Source: Gonatopus flavifemur (lineage: Eukaryota; Arthropoda; Insecta; Hymenoptera; Dryinidae). From it: a stretch of DNA of 64,000 nt. Position 1 is the stretch's first letter, and every line of letters starts with the position of its first letter. Positions 35,583 to 48,186 of the stretch are shown here, piece by piece. A program made the translations under genes and the position numbers. The stretch spans positions 248,001-312,000 of the forward strand of contig JAFFJZ010000075.1 in assembly GCA_018340375.1 (NCBI GenBank), written 5' to 3'. The notes below the pieces were generated by a model. That model had not been told where the DNA came from and did not search any database. It was given only the letters and a program-made list of their open reading frames with translations.

Positions 35583-35875
35583 AGCCAGCACAAATAATCA
35601 ATTTGAATCTATAAAGACTTCCCAAAGACCTCTTGAAAAGTCCCCGTTATGCGACTTACAATGAATTCCATATGAATTTAATGGATTCCAAATGAAAACA
35701 TATTGAATGCCTGAAGAATTCATCATGGAGTTCCGATATGAGTTCTTTCTGAACATTAAGTTGTTCATTGGGAATTCATTTTGTATTCAAAATAGTCATA
35801 ATGAATACATATTGATTAGCATAACGGGAGCTCTTTGTGGGAACTCTTGTGCTGTATGGGTCGTGAATGCCTAGG
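35583..35875. repeat. Dispersed repeat, copy 1
   Basis: About 290 bp similar in the same orientation to 58462-58745: both start CAGCACAAATAATCAATTT or close to it and share GATATGAGT, CTTTCTGAACAT and ATTCATAATGAATACAT. Possible short inverted ends built on CAGCACAA. Confidence 0.7.
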
Positions 35876-35892
35876 CGTTTCTACTAGGGCGA

Positions 35893-36047
35893 TGAAAGTA
35901 ACGTGAAAGTAACGGTAACGGTAACAAATAGTAACGATAACGGTAATTCGTTACATTTTTGAAATGGTAACGGTAACGGTGACTCCGTTAATTTCTTGAT
36001 CATGCAACGGTAACTGTAACGAGTTACTTCTTTAGGGTAACGTTTCG
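35893..36047. repeat. Degenerate GTAACG hexamer tract
   Basis: Repeated GTAACG / GGTAAC words (for example AACGGTAACGGTAACA), with interruptions. It ends in GAGTTACTTCTTTAGGGTAACG. It is not the usual insect telomere repeat TTAGG. Confidence 0.85.
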
Positions 36048-36055
36048 AACCCTGT

Positions 36056-37692
36056 CAAGATTATATCAGCTGATGATGTGAAACTTGGCGACGTTATTGT
36101 ATCGTTTTGATTCGGCAACGTTCAGCCCCCAAAGGGGCTAGATATTATTTAGTATTTTTATCACTCGTAGAAATGTTGGTTCTTTTGTCTTTGTCACAGC
36201 TCAGCAGCAGGCCCAACAATGTTTGAACATATGCAGTGTACGGTCCAGTGGTATATGGTCTGAGATTGGGACAGTTGTCGGAATTCTCACTTTAAATTTA
36301 AGCCCGAATTTCTGGTGATAGCAAAATCTGATTTTGTTCGGCATCTTTGGCTGGATTAGCAAATTTTTTGCTCTCACAGCAATCTATTTGCCATTGGAGA
36401 AATCTTGTTAGCTACAACACTGATGTTTTACCTGCGGCAGCGAAGAATCTGGACTCCTCCAGTAGAATTTGTTTGCTATTCGGTATATAACACTGAAAAT
36501 TTTCCAGCAGGCTGGAAAATTTGCTGTTTCAGTTAATCATGTTGTGCTCTCCACATTCCAGTCAGTTGTGGCAGCAAATTCTTATCTAGGTTAGCAGGAA
36601 CATTCCATGTCCTGTATATGGCCCTTCGCCCGTGATCTGGGTCATTTATGGCATAAGTCGAATTTTCGAGTTGAATATCTCCGGAATGAAAGAAGAGCGG
36701 GAACATTTTTGTTCATTACAAATGGCCAAATGAAGTTTTGGAATATGGACGAGGGATAATATACAAGTATTGCGGAATTCTTTTCCGATATTTTGAACAG
36801 TATTTACTGGGTCAAAACAATGACTGAACATGAATGACCCAAATTACGGACGGTGCCAGTAAAATTGAAAATCATGGACGAAGGGATAATACCTCGAGTC
36901 ATTACGTCAGTAAATTTCTTTTCTTCATGAGAATTCATTCCATGTCAAAAAAAGTACACCTCAATCAGTATTTCAACTTTGTCCACTGGGTTTCCTCATG
37001 AGAATTATATGAAAACGAAAAAAAAACATCTGTATGAAGGAAAGTACATGACTTGCATATTTTCATTATCTCTTGACCTTGGATAACATAAGAATCAACA
37101 AAGTCCTAGTTACTTTTGAATGTAGCCTTCTAAAACTGGATTGGATTGATATACAACTACCCTGACAGAATGTGTTTTCATCATCAAACATCCAGAAAAC
37201 CTCTCCTACGTTTTAAAAACATTCAATAAGCGTTCCAGAGGCACGCTGTGCTGTCAAGGTATGATATTATTATATTTCCCAGTTATAACGAACTTATCAC
37301 AACATGAATCACATCAATCAATGAACTGCAACAAAAGATATCTTAAATCAAAGATGACAACATTCGTTAACAATTGTTTGACGGATGACAGTTTCTTACC
37401 TTTTTTGGTGAAGGAGAATTCTTGAGAAAAAAAAACCTGGTTCATGTCCTTCAACAGAACATATCGTACAATGCAAGAGAGGATGGAAATTTGATCGGAG
37501 TATCACGATTTGTCCGTAGTCATCGTCGAATTCCACTCTTCTCAATGTAAGAATCAACCGAAACCATGCATCTTGAATGATGCATGATGAAAAGAAATGT
37601 GAACAGACAAACACAGACACTTCCGGGAACCACAGTTTCAGGACATTTCAACCCTTCGACGGTTGCATGGGGTGCATTCTACACCCCAGATA
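36056..37692. other. Stretch without recognised genes
   Basis: AT-rich, with only short chance open frames. A weak inverted similarity exists between about 36615-36660 (CTGGGTCATTTATGG) and 36810-36880 (ATGACCC, GGACGAAGGGATAA). Confidence 0.5.
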
Positions 37693-37700
37693 GTTTCTTC

Positions 37701-38008
37701 TAGGGATCCTTTAATGAGGGATTGGACAATCAGTCGCCATTAGTGGGATACTTCCGGTTTTTTCTATAGTTTAGTTAAGCATGCATAGTGTATGTTATTT
37801 TATTAAAATCATTTTTCTCAAATGTATTTACATGCTTTGTTCGAAGAATGTTTCAGATTCACTTAATTGTAAGTATTATACATGAATAAGCTGACTTTAA
37901 ATATGTATTTCGAATATTTTCATAAATATCAGTACCTATCCCACTAATGGCGGCCGACCAATCCGTAATCAGCAGTTGATTGTCCGATCCCTCATTAAAG
38001 GATCCCTA
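37701..38008. repeat. hAT-type MITE with 8-bp duplication
   Basis: 308 bp. Inverted ends TAGGGATCCTTTAATGAGGG / complement. Exact duplication GTTTCTTC at 37693-37700 and 38009-38016. The arms run on to CCATTAGTGGGATA. TAGGG ends plus 8-bp duplication fit hAT. Confidence 0.9.
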
Positions 38009-38637
38009 GTTTCTTCAGATTACTACAGTATTGTGAAATCAAATTGAAATGCTGCCATCTTCAGTACTTTCCTAAAAAGCTCTCATGAAACAATCTCACA
38101 ACTTGACATGTACGCACATGTATTTTCTGATTGGATATTGAACATCACAGTTGACTAGGGTGTAGTTTACACACCATGCGACTATTCGCGTAACAGTTTT
38201 GAGTATCATTTCAATTACCGAATATGAAGTGATATTTCAATTTTTCTGCGGTGGCTTTTACTTGACTTCACTCTTTTCTTCATGAAATAATAATAACCTT
38301 CCCAGATAGCCACGCTTGTACTTCATATCCCAATAGAAGAACTCCAGAAAAGTAAAAAAATAACGCCAAGCACATGAGAACACGATCAATAACTACAAAA
38401 ACAAAACTATAAACCTCTTCTCACCAGAAATTTCATTACATTTAAAATTTCGATGCAGTACAACAGGATATGCCCCATGTGAAAAAAAGGTGTGAAACCA
38501 ATATGTGCTGCCATGTACATTCAGTTATCCAGATGTTATGTAAACGATTTTTTGTATATTGTAACTTGAATTTTTCTTCAATTCTATCCAAAGTGATTTA
38601 TGATCTTCGAAAAACATCATTGTATTAAAAATGAATA

Positions 38638-38971
38638 TAAAGTGGAGTAGAAAAAAGATTGGGTTCAATCATTTGGCATACCCACTAGAAACGACTCTGA
38701 CTTATTTTGAACCAAACGTGTTGGTCATCTCTGAACAGTTTTGAAATGCATGTCCATACGAAAAACTTGACGTGGCTAGTGGAAAATTATGAGCTCTTAT
38801 TATTAAACACTTTTATCATAAAATCTTTATTGGCCACGCCAAGTGTTTCGCATCGGCATGAATTTCAGAACTGTTCAGAAATGACCAACACGTTTGGTTC
38901 AAAATAAGTCAGAGTTGTTTCGAGTAAGTATGCCAAATGATTGAACCTAATTCTTCTTCGACCCCACTTTA
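38638..38971. repeat. Palindromic MITE in the left arm, TA duplication
   Basis: 334 bp, flanked by TA, with inverted arms of about 150 bp beginning TAAAGTGGAG / complement and continuing through TTCAATCATTTGGCATAC. The opposite palindrome arm lacks it, which confirms insertion. It shares GCCAAGT..TTCCGCATCG-like sequence with the fold-back at 16.3 kb. Confidence 0.88.
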
Positions 38972-41900
38972 TATTTGGGTCAATCCACGCGGAATCGTCC
39001 AGAAAACAAAAAAAAGGTTGCTCGATATTTTTAAAATTTTTCATAAATTGTCAGTTGATTTGCCAGTACCTATATTAAGAGTGAAAATGAGTGGTTAAAA
39101 AATTCTTAAACTTCTGGTATTTTTGTTTACGCGCATTTTTTAAAGCCCTTGCGAGCATGTTTTAATCAAAATGGTGCTTTACGAAAAACCTCATAACTTT
39201 CTGGGTTTTGAAGATATCAAAATGATTCAAAATCCATTTCATTCGGGAAGAAACGTAGTGAAATCCTGGTAGGAATAATTCTCTTCTAATCAGTAGAAAA
39301 TTGTTCAAAATTGACTCCAAAAACTACACTTTATCTGACGGAAATTTCCATTTTCGACCTCAAAATTTCAGTAGAACGGAATAAGACCTAGACCTGTAAT
39401 TCTTACCGTGGATAGATATCTTGTAGAACTCAGTCGCAGTATCAAATCTCAGGAGTTCGTCCTTTTTTTCATGCAGTCCACCAAACATGACAACTGAACG
39501 TAAAACTGCAAAATGTGAAGCTGAATAACTCAAAAGGGACTGAGTGAAAAATTACGAAATTTTCACAGAATAATCCTCTTACAAGTAGGAACTTATGGTA
39601 TAAATTTGATTATTGATATCGGAACGGCTTTGAAGATACAGGGCCTCAAAATTGGCTTGAAAATCACGTTTATCCACATGAATTTCCGCAATGAAAATCA
39701 GACTGTGTCGGAACATTTCATTCATCTTATTAGCCAAAAAATTCCGGAAATTGATCAATGTGAGCTGAGAAATATTAGGCCACAAATTTCAATATTTTCC
39801 TGGCGTGAACTGCCCATACATATATGTAAAACAGTATGGAAGTATAGCTACTTAGATACACTGTCACGAAAATTAGTAAGTTTTTTTTTCAATCAGTTCA
39901 GAATTCAGTTCTGTATAGATGCGCATGAAATTTAATGTACAAAAAGATAAAACCGGCAGGTATAGTTTAATGTGAATATTTGATTCGATTGATAGATGAT
40001 ATTGATGAGGTATAATTTCATGTCAAATGTATATGAAACTCAATTCATGTACATATTTAAAATCAACTTCTAGCATAAACATTACAATTCATGCAGAGAG
40101 TTTCAACAGTGTACTATTTTTGTTGCAACAGGAAGAATTTCAAGACAATTCAGCAAGACAATGTCTTGAAAATCACTATTTCAGCAAGATTCCTTCTCTG
40201 CGACTATGTGAGAGAATATCAGAGAATTTGGAAGACGGAACTTTTCCCCAAAGGAACAACCCTGGAAAACAACATTTTTTATGTTTTGAGAGGGTAATTT
40301 GATGTGCGAAATAGGGAAAAAGTGGGGAAAGAATGTTGGAGGCCTCACGTCCTCGAAAGATTGTGCATTTGCTGAAAAAGATCCTCGGTGAGTCTGTATA
40401 TTATGTTTATGGGTCATTCCATATCAGATTCACAACTGAAATTTCAATTTCAACGAAACTTTTTTCTCGTGTTCTAGAAAGGAAAATAATCTATACGTAT
40501 TTTTTCATTTTGATCGGATACCTTCCATTTTCGAGATACGATTTTTTAAAGTTTTGGAGTTGAAAAAATCGAACATTTTTCCATCCCTGATATTCAAAAA
40601 GCTTTTGGATTTGGAAAAAACTTTCGAATCACAAAAATTTGTATTTTGTGCGATCTTACCAACTAGATATATGAAATAATTTTTTTTGTCATTCAACCCA
40701 TTTATTTGGCGAATGTTAGAAATAAATTCAAGTTCCAAAAAGAGACATGCTTGAAATTAATTTCTCCATAATGTAATTCTTCATCCCTCCCCATAGAATG
40801 TCTCATAAAAATTTCAAAATGGACAGCTCAATAGTTTTTGAGATATATGATTCATAACGTAGAACCATATCGGCTTCAAGTGCGGGAAATTGCATCGTTC
40901 ACACTGAAGTGTTACGTTGCCGAGCGCGTGTCAACATGTTTATATGAATTTATTTCTAAACATCGACGAATCCCACACAGCACAGAAGTTGGAGGAGAAC
41001 TCTTAAGAATTCATATTGAATTTTTCAAGTTCCAGTTGAATTCTTCAGGATCTCTTCCTGATTTGGTGTGCTGTATGGAATGTGAGTTTATGAATTTACA
41101 TATTTCGTGCATTCTCTTACACAGTATGTTTGCTTATATGCGTTTGTGTAAGCATAACTCCATTCATTCCGGGTACAGACATAAGTACGGGTATGGTATA
41201 ACAATTCGAACCATAAAATATTTATACACCTCGGTAAGGAAAAACAGTTCAACAAACGTTTTGTTTTATAATGAATTTATTATTCATTGCATCCTCGAAC
41301 TCGCAGACCTAAGGATGTGTAAATGATGCACAACTAGTATATATATATTAATACTAGTATTCTTAGACGCACGCATAGAAGCAAACATACTGTGTAAGAG
41401 AATGCACGAAATATGTGAATTTATAAACTTACATTCCATACAGCACACCAAATCAGGAAGAGATCCTAAAGGATTCAACTGGGACTTGAAAAATTCAATA
41501 TGAATTCTCAAGAATTCTTCTCCAACTTCCGTGCTGTGTAGGATTCATAGATGCTTAGAAATAAATTCATATAAACATGTTGACACGCGCTCGGCAATGA
41601 ACACTCCAATGTGAACGATGCAATTTTCCGCGTTCGAAGTCGATGTGGTTCTACTTTATGAATCATATCTCAAAAACTATTGAGCTGTCCACTTTGAAAT
41701 TCCTATGAGACATTCTATGGGGAGTGATGAAAAATTACATTATGGAAAAATTAATTTCAAGCATGTCTTTTTTTTGGAACTTGAATTCATTTCTAACATT
41801 CGCAAAATAAATGGGTCAAATAACAAAAAAATTTATTTCATATATCTAGTTCGTGAGATCGCACAAAATACAAATTCTTGTGATTCGAAAGTTTTCTCCA

Positions 41901-42573
41901 AATTCAAAGGCTTTTTGAATATCAGGAATGAGATAATGTTCGATTTTTTCAACTCCAAAACTTTAATAAATCGTATCTCGAAAATGGAAAGTATCCGATC
42001 AAAATGAAAAAATACGTATCGATTATTTTCCTTCCTAGAATGCGAGAAAAAAGTTTTGTTGGAATCAAAATTTTAGTTGTAAATCTGATATCGAATGACC
42101 CTTATACATGTATCCCTGCGGAAAATGCCAAATGAATTCGGATGAAAACCAGCAGATCCTGAGACAAAAACCGGACAAGTACTTATAAGACTCGGTCCAG
42201 TTATTGTCTCAAGATCTGTTGCTCTCCATCTGGATTTGGCTGATATTGCGCAGGGTAGGAATGTTTATATTGAAGAAATGTTGGAATTCATTGTCATTGC
42301 ATTCCTCAGCTCACATTGGCAAATTTCCAGGATTTTTGGCTGATAAGATGATTGAAATATGCCGACACAGTGTGATTTTCATTGCGAAAATTCATGTGGA
42401 TAAACGTGATTTTCGAGCCAATTTTGAGGCCCTGTATTTTCAAAGCCGTTTCGATATCATTAATCAAATTCATACCATAAGTTTCTACTTATAAGAGGAT
42501 TATTCTGTGAAAGTTTCGTAATTTTTCACCCAGTTCCTCCTGAGTTATTTAGCTCCAAATTTTACAGTTTTAC

Positions 42574-42577
42574 GTTC
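42574..42577. repeat. 4-bp target duplication (gttc), left copy
   Basis: GTTC here is repeated at 44051-44054. The undisturbed opposite arm carries it once (GAAC near 39503). Confidence 0.85.
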
Positions 42578-44050
42578 TGTGATGGACACTTTTTTATTCC
42601 ACTCACAAAGGCGCAGGATCCAATGAGCGCCTCCACGACTCCTGTCGTGGATATTTATTTGCAACAGCAGGACCTGCAAGATATTGAAAGAGAACAAGTA
42701 ACTTGCTCACGACAATTTTGAGGGGTCAAAGGAAAAGGAAAAAGCTCAGGGAGAGGGGGTGGGTCGATTTGAATTCATACACCGAGTAAACAAACTCTAC
42801 GTATAGTTAATGGTGTGCCAGGGCACGCATATTTTTACAAATTCCGAATTTTACAAGGGTGCGACTTCGTCGCGCAAAGAAAAGAAAATACAAACAACTC
42901 GTTCGTTCGATGAATGGATTGTGGGAGAACACAGGGATTTCGAAAGTAATGTGGAGGGCGCGACCACGAGGGAACGTGTACTCACGGACTATGCCGTTTA
43001 CATGAATTAAGACAAAGGGGAATATAGGGAGACCGCGACCATACAATTTGACCGGGGGAGGGCAAACACGGGCGAAGGGGGTGATTCTATACGAGAACAA
43101 AGAGGGAAAAGAGAAATCAAAGGAAAGGGCACGTGGAGGAGGCCACGTGAGCGACACCGTTTTACCAAAACTTTTCACCAAAACACCGCACGGGCACTCC
43201 ACACTGACAAACCTCTTCGACAAATCCGAAGAAGAGAATTTTAACGGGATGTCGGACCCCGATGGCACAGCACACTCACCGTATATCCAAAATTCGACAA
43301 AGAGTCTCTCTTAGAACTTTGCCGTGGCTCGGTTACATAAGAAGTGACAGGCAACATGGCCACTTCCTTCTTCTTCACCGACGGGTGAGTTCACAAAATC
43401 ATATACGAAACCCCGTCGGTGACTTTCCGTTGGAGCGCACTCTCGGGCTCGACTTGCGCGCTCGGGTGGTAGTGGCTTCTTACTATTCGTTGGGTGAGTG
43501 TGCGCATGTGCATTTTGGAGATCGTCTGGGTGCGGGTGGTCATGTCCTTTCCTCTCCTTTGGTGGGGCCGGGAGAAGGGGTACAGCGTGGTCGGGTTGGT
43601 TTCTGCCGTGGTTCCGCCGATCCAGGAACGGGGTGGCGTCCTCGGAGACGATTCATCTCACTCTCTCTCTCCCTCTCTAGTCCAGGGTTGGAGAGAGATG
43701 GTGTTGTCCGCGAGGGATTTCCAGTCTCCTGGGGGTTGTCGACTTTGGAACGGCCGAGATGGCGTTGATATCGCCTCCTGACGTTGAACCAATCCTACCC
43801 AGCATCCGTGGTATAGGTGGCGCTGCCTCCTTGGGGGACGGGAAACCTCAACAAATAGAAGAAGGACAAGGATTAGAGGAGGACAGGAATAGCGAGGGAG
43901 AGGAGATGTGTTCCCGATTCTCGTGTAAGCGAGCGACAGCTATGTTCTTACGAGTGAACTAACTCGTTATGTGCGTTTACGATTACGATCGATAGGGATC
44001 GTGCGCGTTGCCATCCCGCGACCCTCTTTGTGATGATTTGTCACATCACA
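42578..44050. mobile_element. Solo LTR, probable Ty3/gypsy type, in the right palindrome arm
   Basis: 1473 bp beginning TGTGATGG and ending CACATCACA, with a 4-bp GTTC duplication. It is absent from the other arm of the palindrome, which gives an empty-site comparison inside the same window. It is visibly richer in G and C than its surroundings, so long open frames appear on both strands (42807-43268 minus, 43262-43768 plus). They resemble no protein I know and I treat them as chance. Its direction of transcription is not settled. Confidence 0.8.
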
Positions 44051-45261
44051 GTTCAGTTGTCATGTTTGGTGGACTGCATAAAGAAAAGGACGACCTTTTG
44101 AGATTTGATACTGCGACTGAAAGTAGTTCTACAAGATATCTATCCACGGTAAGAATTACAGATCTGAGTCTTATTCCGTTCTGTTGAAATTTTAAAGTCG
44201 AAAATGGAAATTTTCGTAATATGAAGTGTTGTTTTTGGAGTCAATTTTGAACAATTTTTCACTGATTAGGAGGAAATGATTCCCACCAGGATTTCACTAC
44301 GTTTCTTCCCGAATGAAATGGATTTTGAATCATTTTGATATCTTCAAAACTTAGAAAGTTATGAGGTTTTTCGTGAAGCACTATTTTGATTGAAACATGC
44401 TGGCAAGGGCTTTGAAAAATGCGCGTAAACAAAAATACCAGAAGTTTAAGAATTTTTGAACCATTCATTTTTACTCCTAATATACTGGCAAATCAACTGA
44501 CAATTTATAGAAAATTTCAAAAATATTGAGCGACCTCCTCTGGATAATTCCACATGGATTGACCCATTTATTTTCAATACACTGAGGTTTTTCAAAGATC
44601 ATGAATCACTTTGGATAGAATTGAAAAAAAATTCAAGTTACAATATACACAAAATCGTTTACATACCATTTGAATAACCAAATGTACTTGGCAACACACA
44701 TTGATTTCACATCTTTTTTTTCCCATGCGGCATATCCTGCTGTATTGCATCGAAATTCTAAATGTAATGAAATTTCTGTTGAGAATAGGCTTATAGATTT
44801 GTTTTTGTAGATATTCATCGCGTTTTCATGTGCTTGGCGTTATTTTTTTACTTTTTCGGAGTTTCTTTATTGGAATTTCACTTCTTCTTCCGGATATGCT
44901 TTCAATTGAAAACAAAGGAAAATCAAATACTCATATCGAGTTTGATAGGAACCATAGCAATGAAGAAAATGTCCTCAGATTATTTCTGTGATATGAAGAA
45001 CCACTTGGGCTCTCATTATTCATCTCATCATTGGACAGCAATTGAAAATGAAGAGAAGAAAGAAAGGAAAGTGAATTTCCTTACACAAGTATACATGTGA
45101 AGAATTCTGTGAACTAAATGTCAGTTGACCGATAAGTTGACGCTGGAAGCAACTTGGAGCGCTCAGAGCAGCTCATAATTTTGAACGATCCATTGTCTAC
45201 CTTTCCATCGTCATGTTCTAAATCCTGCACGCATAAAAATATATTGTGAAAAGTCCCATAA

Positions 45262-45428
45262 TTTATTGAGGATCAGCGCCAGTCTGTGATGGATGAAATT
45301 ATAGACCTAAATATAACGTGAAAAGTACCATAATTTCTTGTAGAAAAACATCCAATTATGATACTTTTGAAAGTGAATTCAAGTGAATAATTTTATCCGT
45401 CACAGACTGGTGCTGATCCTCAATGAAT
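45262..45428. repeat. MITE with 38-bp inverted ends
   Basis: ATTGAGGATCAGCGCCAGTC.. on the left is the inverse of ..GACTGGTGCTGATCCTCAAT on the right, and the match runs on to ATGAAATTAT. The target duplication was not resolved. Confidence 0.75.
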
Positions 45429-45929
45429 AACGAGATTTTTCAACACATTCGTTCTCTTCGTGTGGATTTATCGGTCCCAGCCAATCGTAGAGAAGATCCG
45501 AAAGTGTGAACATATTTTACTACGAATTCTCTTAGAAATGGACTTTTCCCTTTATGGATTCTATAAATGGAATGCTGGAGCATACCCAGATAACACAAAT
45601 GATCATTCATATTCTACAGAACTCCAATCAATCAAAAATGAATACGTTTTGAATTTCCAAAAAAGTATTCCCGAACTTGCAATATAAATTTTTCCTGAAC
45701 ACTAAGGTGTTGATAAAAAATTCAATTTGAATTGAAAGTATTTATGATGAATTCTCCTTCTACTCTCAAACTCGAGCTCTTTGTTAAGACTCTGGCGCTA
45801 TCTGGGATAGAGTGAGAAAAGAAATATAATTCAGTTTGAAGAATAACAAGAGTGATCAAACTTTTGGAGAGATCATTTCAAAATCAATCGCATTTTCAAT
45901 CCTTTCAGTCAGACAAAGCTGCCCTGACT
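45429..45929. other. Non-coding interval
   Basis: No gene recognised. GACTCTGGCGCTATCTGGGATA near 45790 is a partial copy of a MITE end also seen near 58220-58310. Confidence 0.4.
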
Positions 45930-46062
45930 AAACTGACCGTTGAAAACGGACAGAACCTCTATCCGAATCTAACGGAGTCAATATGTATTTTTCAAAAACA
46001 CATATTGACTCCGTTAAATTCAGCTGGAGGTTCTGTTTGTTTCTGACGGTTATTTTCATCAG
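45930..46062. repeat. Short hairpin-type MITE
   Basis: CAGAACCTC..TAACGGAGTCAATATGT faces ACATATTGACTCCGTTA..GAGGTTCTG around a small A/T loop near 45997. The arms are about 45 bp with one indel. Confidence 0.75.
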
Positions 46063-46121
46063 GGTGTAGTTATGCTATATGCATCATCATCTTGATGATA
46101 ATCTCATTTACAACGTATATA

Positions 46122-47416
46122 CCAGGTGTGTAAGTATGAAACCGGAATTTGCCCATAGGTGGCGCTGGATGTCGAAGCAGTTACCGACACATCACGTCAG
46201 CGGTGTCTTGTTATTGTATTGATATCCGACAAAGATTTCCAACTCACAATAACACGGGTTTCATTCAGTAGCATTAGTTTATTGGGGATAAACATGTCGA
46301 GTTTTGTGCCAGCAAATTACGATTTGCGGGCAGCACTACTTTTCTGTTTTCATCTGAAGAAAACCGCAGCCGAATCGCATCGAATGCTTGTGGAGGCGTT
46401 TGGTGAGCATTCTCTGGGTAAAACACAGTGTTTCGAGTGTTTCGAGTGGTTCAAACGGTTCAAAAGTGGTGATTTTGACGTCAGGAACGAAGAACGTGGA
46501 AGACCGCCGAAAAAGTTTAAAGACGCTGACCTGCAAGCCTTGTTGGACGAAGACGACGCTTGAACACAACAACAACTGGCGGATCAGTTGAAGGTGACCC
46601 GAGAAGCCATCTCCCTTCGGTTGAAAGTCATGGGAAAGATACAAAAGGTGGGGAAATGGGTTCCACATGAACTCAACGAAAGACAGCAGGAAAACCGCAA
46701 AACATCATGCGAAATGCTGCTCGCCAGGTTCCAAAGAAAGTCATTTCTCCATTGAATTATGAATGACGATGAAAAGTGGATATATTTCGAGAATCCTAAG
46801 CGCAAAAAGTCATGGGTTACTCCGGGTGAACCATCAACATCAGCGGCAAGACCAAACCGCTACGGACGAAAGACAATGCTGTGTGTTCGGTGGGATCAGA
46901 AGGGCGTAATTTACTACGAGCTGCTAAAATCTGGGGAAACTGTCGATACTCAACGCTACCGACAACAAATGATCGATTTGGATCGAGTTTTGCGTGAAAA
47001 ACGACCAGAATACCAACAAAGACAACACAAGGTGATTTTGCTGCATGACAATGCACCAGTACACAAAGCAAAACAGGTCCAGGAAACGATAAAGTCGTTC
47101 CGTTGGGAGATTCTTCAGCACGCGCCTGACTCACCAGACCTTGCCCCATCCGATTACTACTTGTTTGCATCGATGGGACACGCACTTGCTGAGCAGCGTT
47201 TTACTTCTTACGAAGATGTACGGAAATGGCTCGATGACTGGCTTGCCTCAAAAGAGCAACAGTTCTTTTGGCGCGGAATCCACAAATTGCCAGGAAGATG
47301 GAAAAAATGTATCGATAGCGACGGACAATACTTTAAATAAGTTACTTTGTATCATATCATTACAATGAACGTGTTTTTTCTGTACAAAAATTCCGGTTTC
47401 ATACTTACACACCTGG
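46122..47416 (+). mobile_element. Mariner #2 (DD34D)
   Basis: 1295 bp, TA at 46120-46121 and 47417-47418. Inverted ends begin CCAGGTGTGTAAGTATGAAA and match for about 28 bp. Its transposase differs clearly from that of mariner #1 and resembles the C-terminus in the 20.9-22.9 kb remnant (GRW.K.I.SDGQYF), so at least two mariner lineages are present. Confidence 0.95.
46294..47340 (+). pseudogene. Mariner #2 transposase with two premature stops
   Basis: The ATG at 46294 starts MSSFVPANYDLRAALLF. One frame of 348 codons reaches the stop at 47340, a normal length, interrupted only by TGA at 46561-46563 (after about 89 codons) and TGA at 46753-46755 (after about 153). No frameshift is visible. Catalytic blocks are NDDEKWIYF, LLHDNAPVHKA and LAPSDYYLF. 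The second stop may be a CGA-to-TGA change, given the usual HR in this position of mariners. No functional transposase is made without readthrough. Confidence 0.92.
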
Positions 47417-47884
47417 TATACATATACACTGAGAAAAAAAAAGAGAGGAATTCATATGAAAGTGCACAAGTTTGACATTTTCTAAGGGAATTTTCGGCGT
47501 GGTGCGAAAAAAATTGTAAATTTTATATTCCGAAGAAAATTCAAAGACCACACCGTAAACATTACATCTTCGAGAGACAACGCAGGGAATTGAATGTAGC
47601 CGCAATAAATATTACATTCTCAGTATGCAACATAGAAAATTCAACGTAGATCCAAGGAAGTTCACATTTTTCGCAGACATTACTTTGTTCAATGCCAGTA
47701 GCAGGGAAAATATACTCTTTGCTTCAACAGAATGTAAACTTTACATTTTTCTGTAAGGGACAATGCATCGAGAATTTGGCAATCAATGCTTCCATGAATG
47801 ATATAAATTAAAACTATTTTCTGAATACATTCTGCTAAAAATTCCCAATACAAAAACATTCCAAACGATGAACTTTCAATTAGG

Positions 47885-48186
47885 TTTTTGAATACAGAAT
47901 TCACAATTTTGTATCGTTCTTGAACGATAGAACTCTATCTTTCCTCATCGTATTCTATAGAATTTATCATAGAACGTAGGTGGTGTTATCGTAAAATTTT
48001 TACAGAAAAAGTACTACTTATTTTAGAATAAATGAGTATTATTTTTCAAATAAGTGGTACTTTTTTTGTACGTATTTGCTGATAAAACCACATACATCCT
48101 GTTAAATTTTATACGACACGATAAGGAACGATTGAAGTTCTATCGTTTAAGAAGATTACAACATAGTAAATTCCGTATTCAAAGAC
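47885..48186. repeat. Fold-back repeat
   Basis: About 100-bp imperfect arms: GAATACAGAATTCAC..AACGATAGAACT on the left against AGTTCTATCGTTTAAG..GTATTC on the right. The centre holds AAGTACTACTTATTTTAGA and its inverse. Confidence 0.7.

Larger units (their letters stand above)
32733..35600 (-). pseudogene. Ty3/gypsy-like gag and protease remnant
   Basis: Minus-strand order: a Pro/Ser/Thr-rich N-terminus (35044-35593), a retrotransposon gag domain (about 34700-35000; LNFVGQQDPRESLLRPEEF, then LQGIALQRF), a basic linker (34133-34426), and a CCHC knuckle CWRCWERGHFAK-stop-C near 33960-34000, where a TGA has replaced one residue before the last Cys. A retropepsin-like end follows (VPGLDIDFIF, about 32765-32795). 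RT and integrase are absent. Two hAT-type MITEs interrupt it. No LTRs were found. Confidence 0.7.
38310..44895. repeat. Giant imperfect inverted repeat (palindrome)
   Basis: The left arm (about 38310-41145) is the inverse of the right arm (about 41368-44895) around a spacer of about 220 bp. Matching landmarks include GTCATGTTTGGTGGACTGCAT (44065) against its complement near 39475-39495, TTTGTTTACGCGCATTTTT near 39120 against 44415, and ATTCATGTGGATAAACGTG near 42390 against 39665. Arms are about 2 kb after subtracting a MITE in the left arm and a solo LTR in the right. A segment at 39790-40415 has no close partner. No long coding frame is convincing. It could be a fold-back transposon or two opposed copies of one repeat. 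Confidence 0.85.

Noticed and set aside
35893..36047. Interstitial telomere repeat
   Set aside because: The unit is GTAACG-like, not TTAGG or TTAGGG.
42807..43768. Long open frames on both strands (153 and 168 codons)
   Set aside because: They lie in a GC-rich solo LTR where stops are rare, overlap each other and resemble no protein family I know.
38310..44895. Reading the palindrome as the ends of a coding transposon
   Set aside because: The spacer is only about 220 bp and neither arm has a convincing gene, so I report it as a repeat only.
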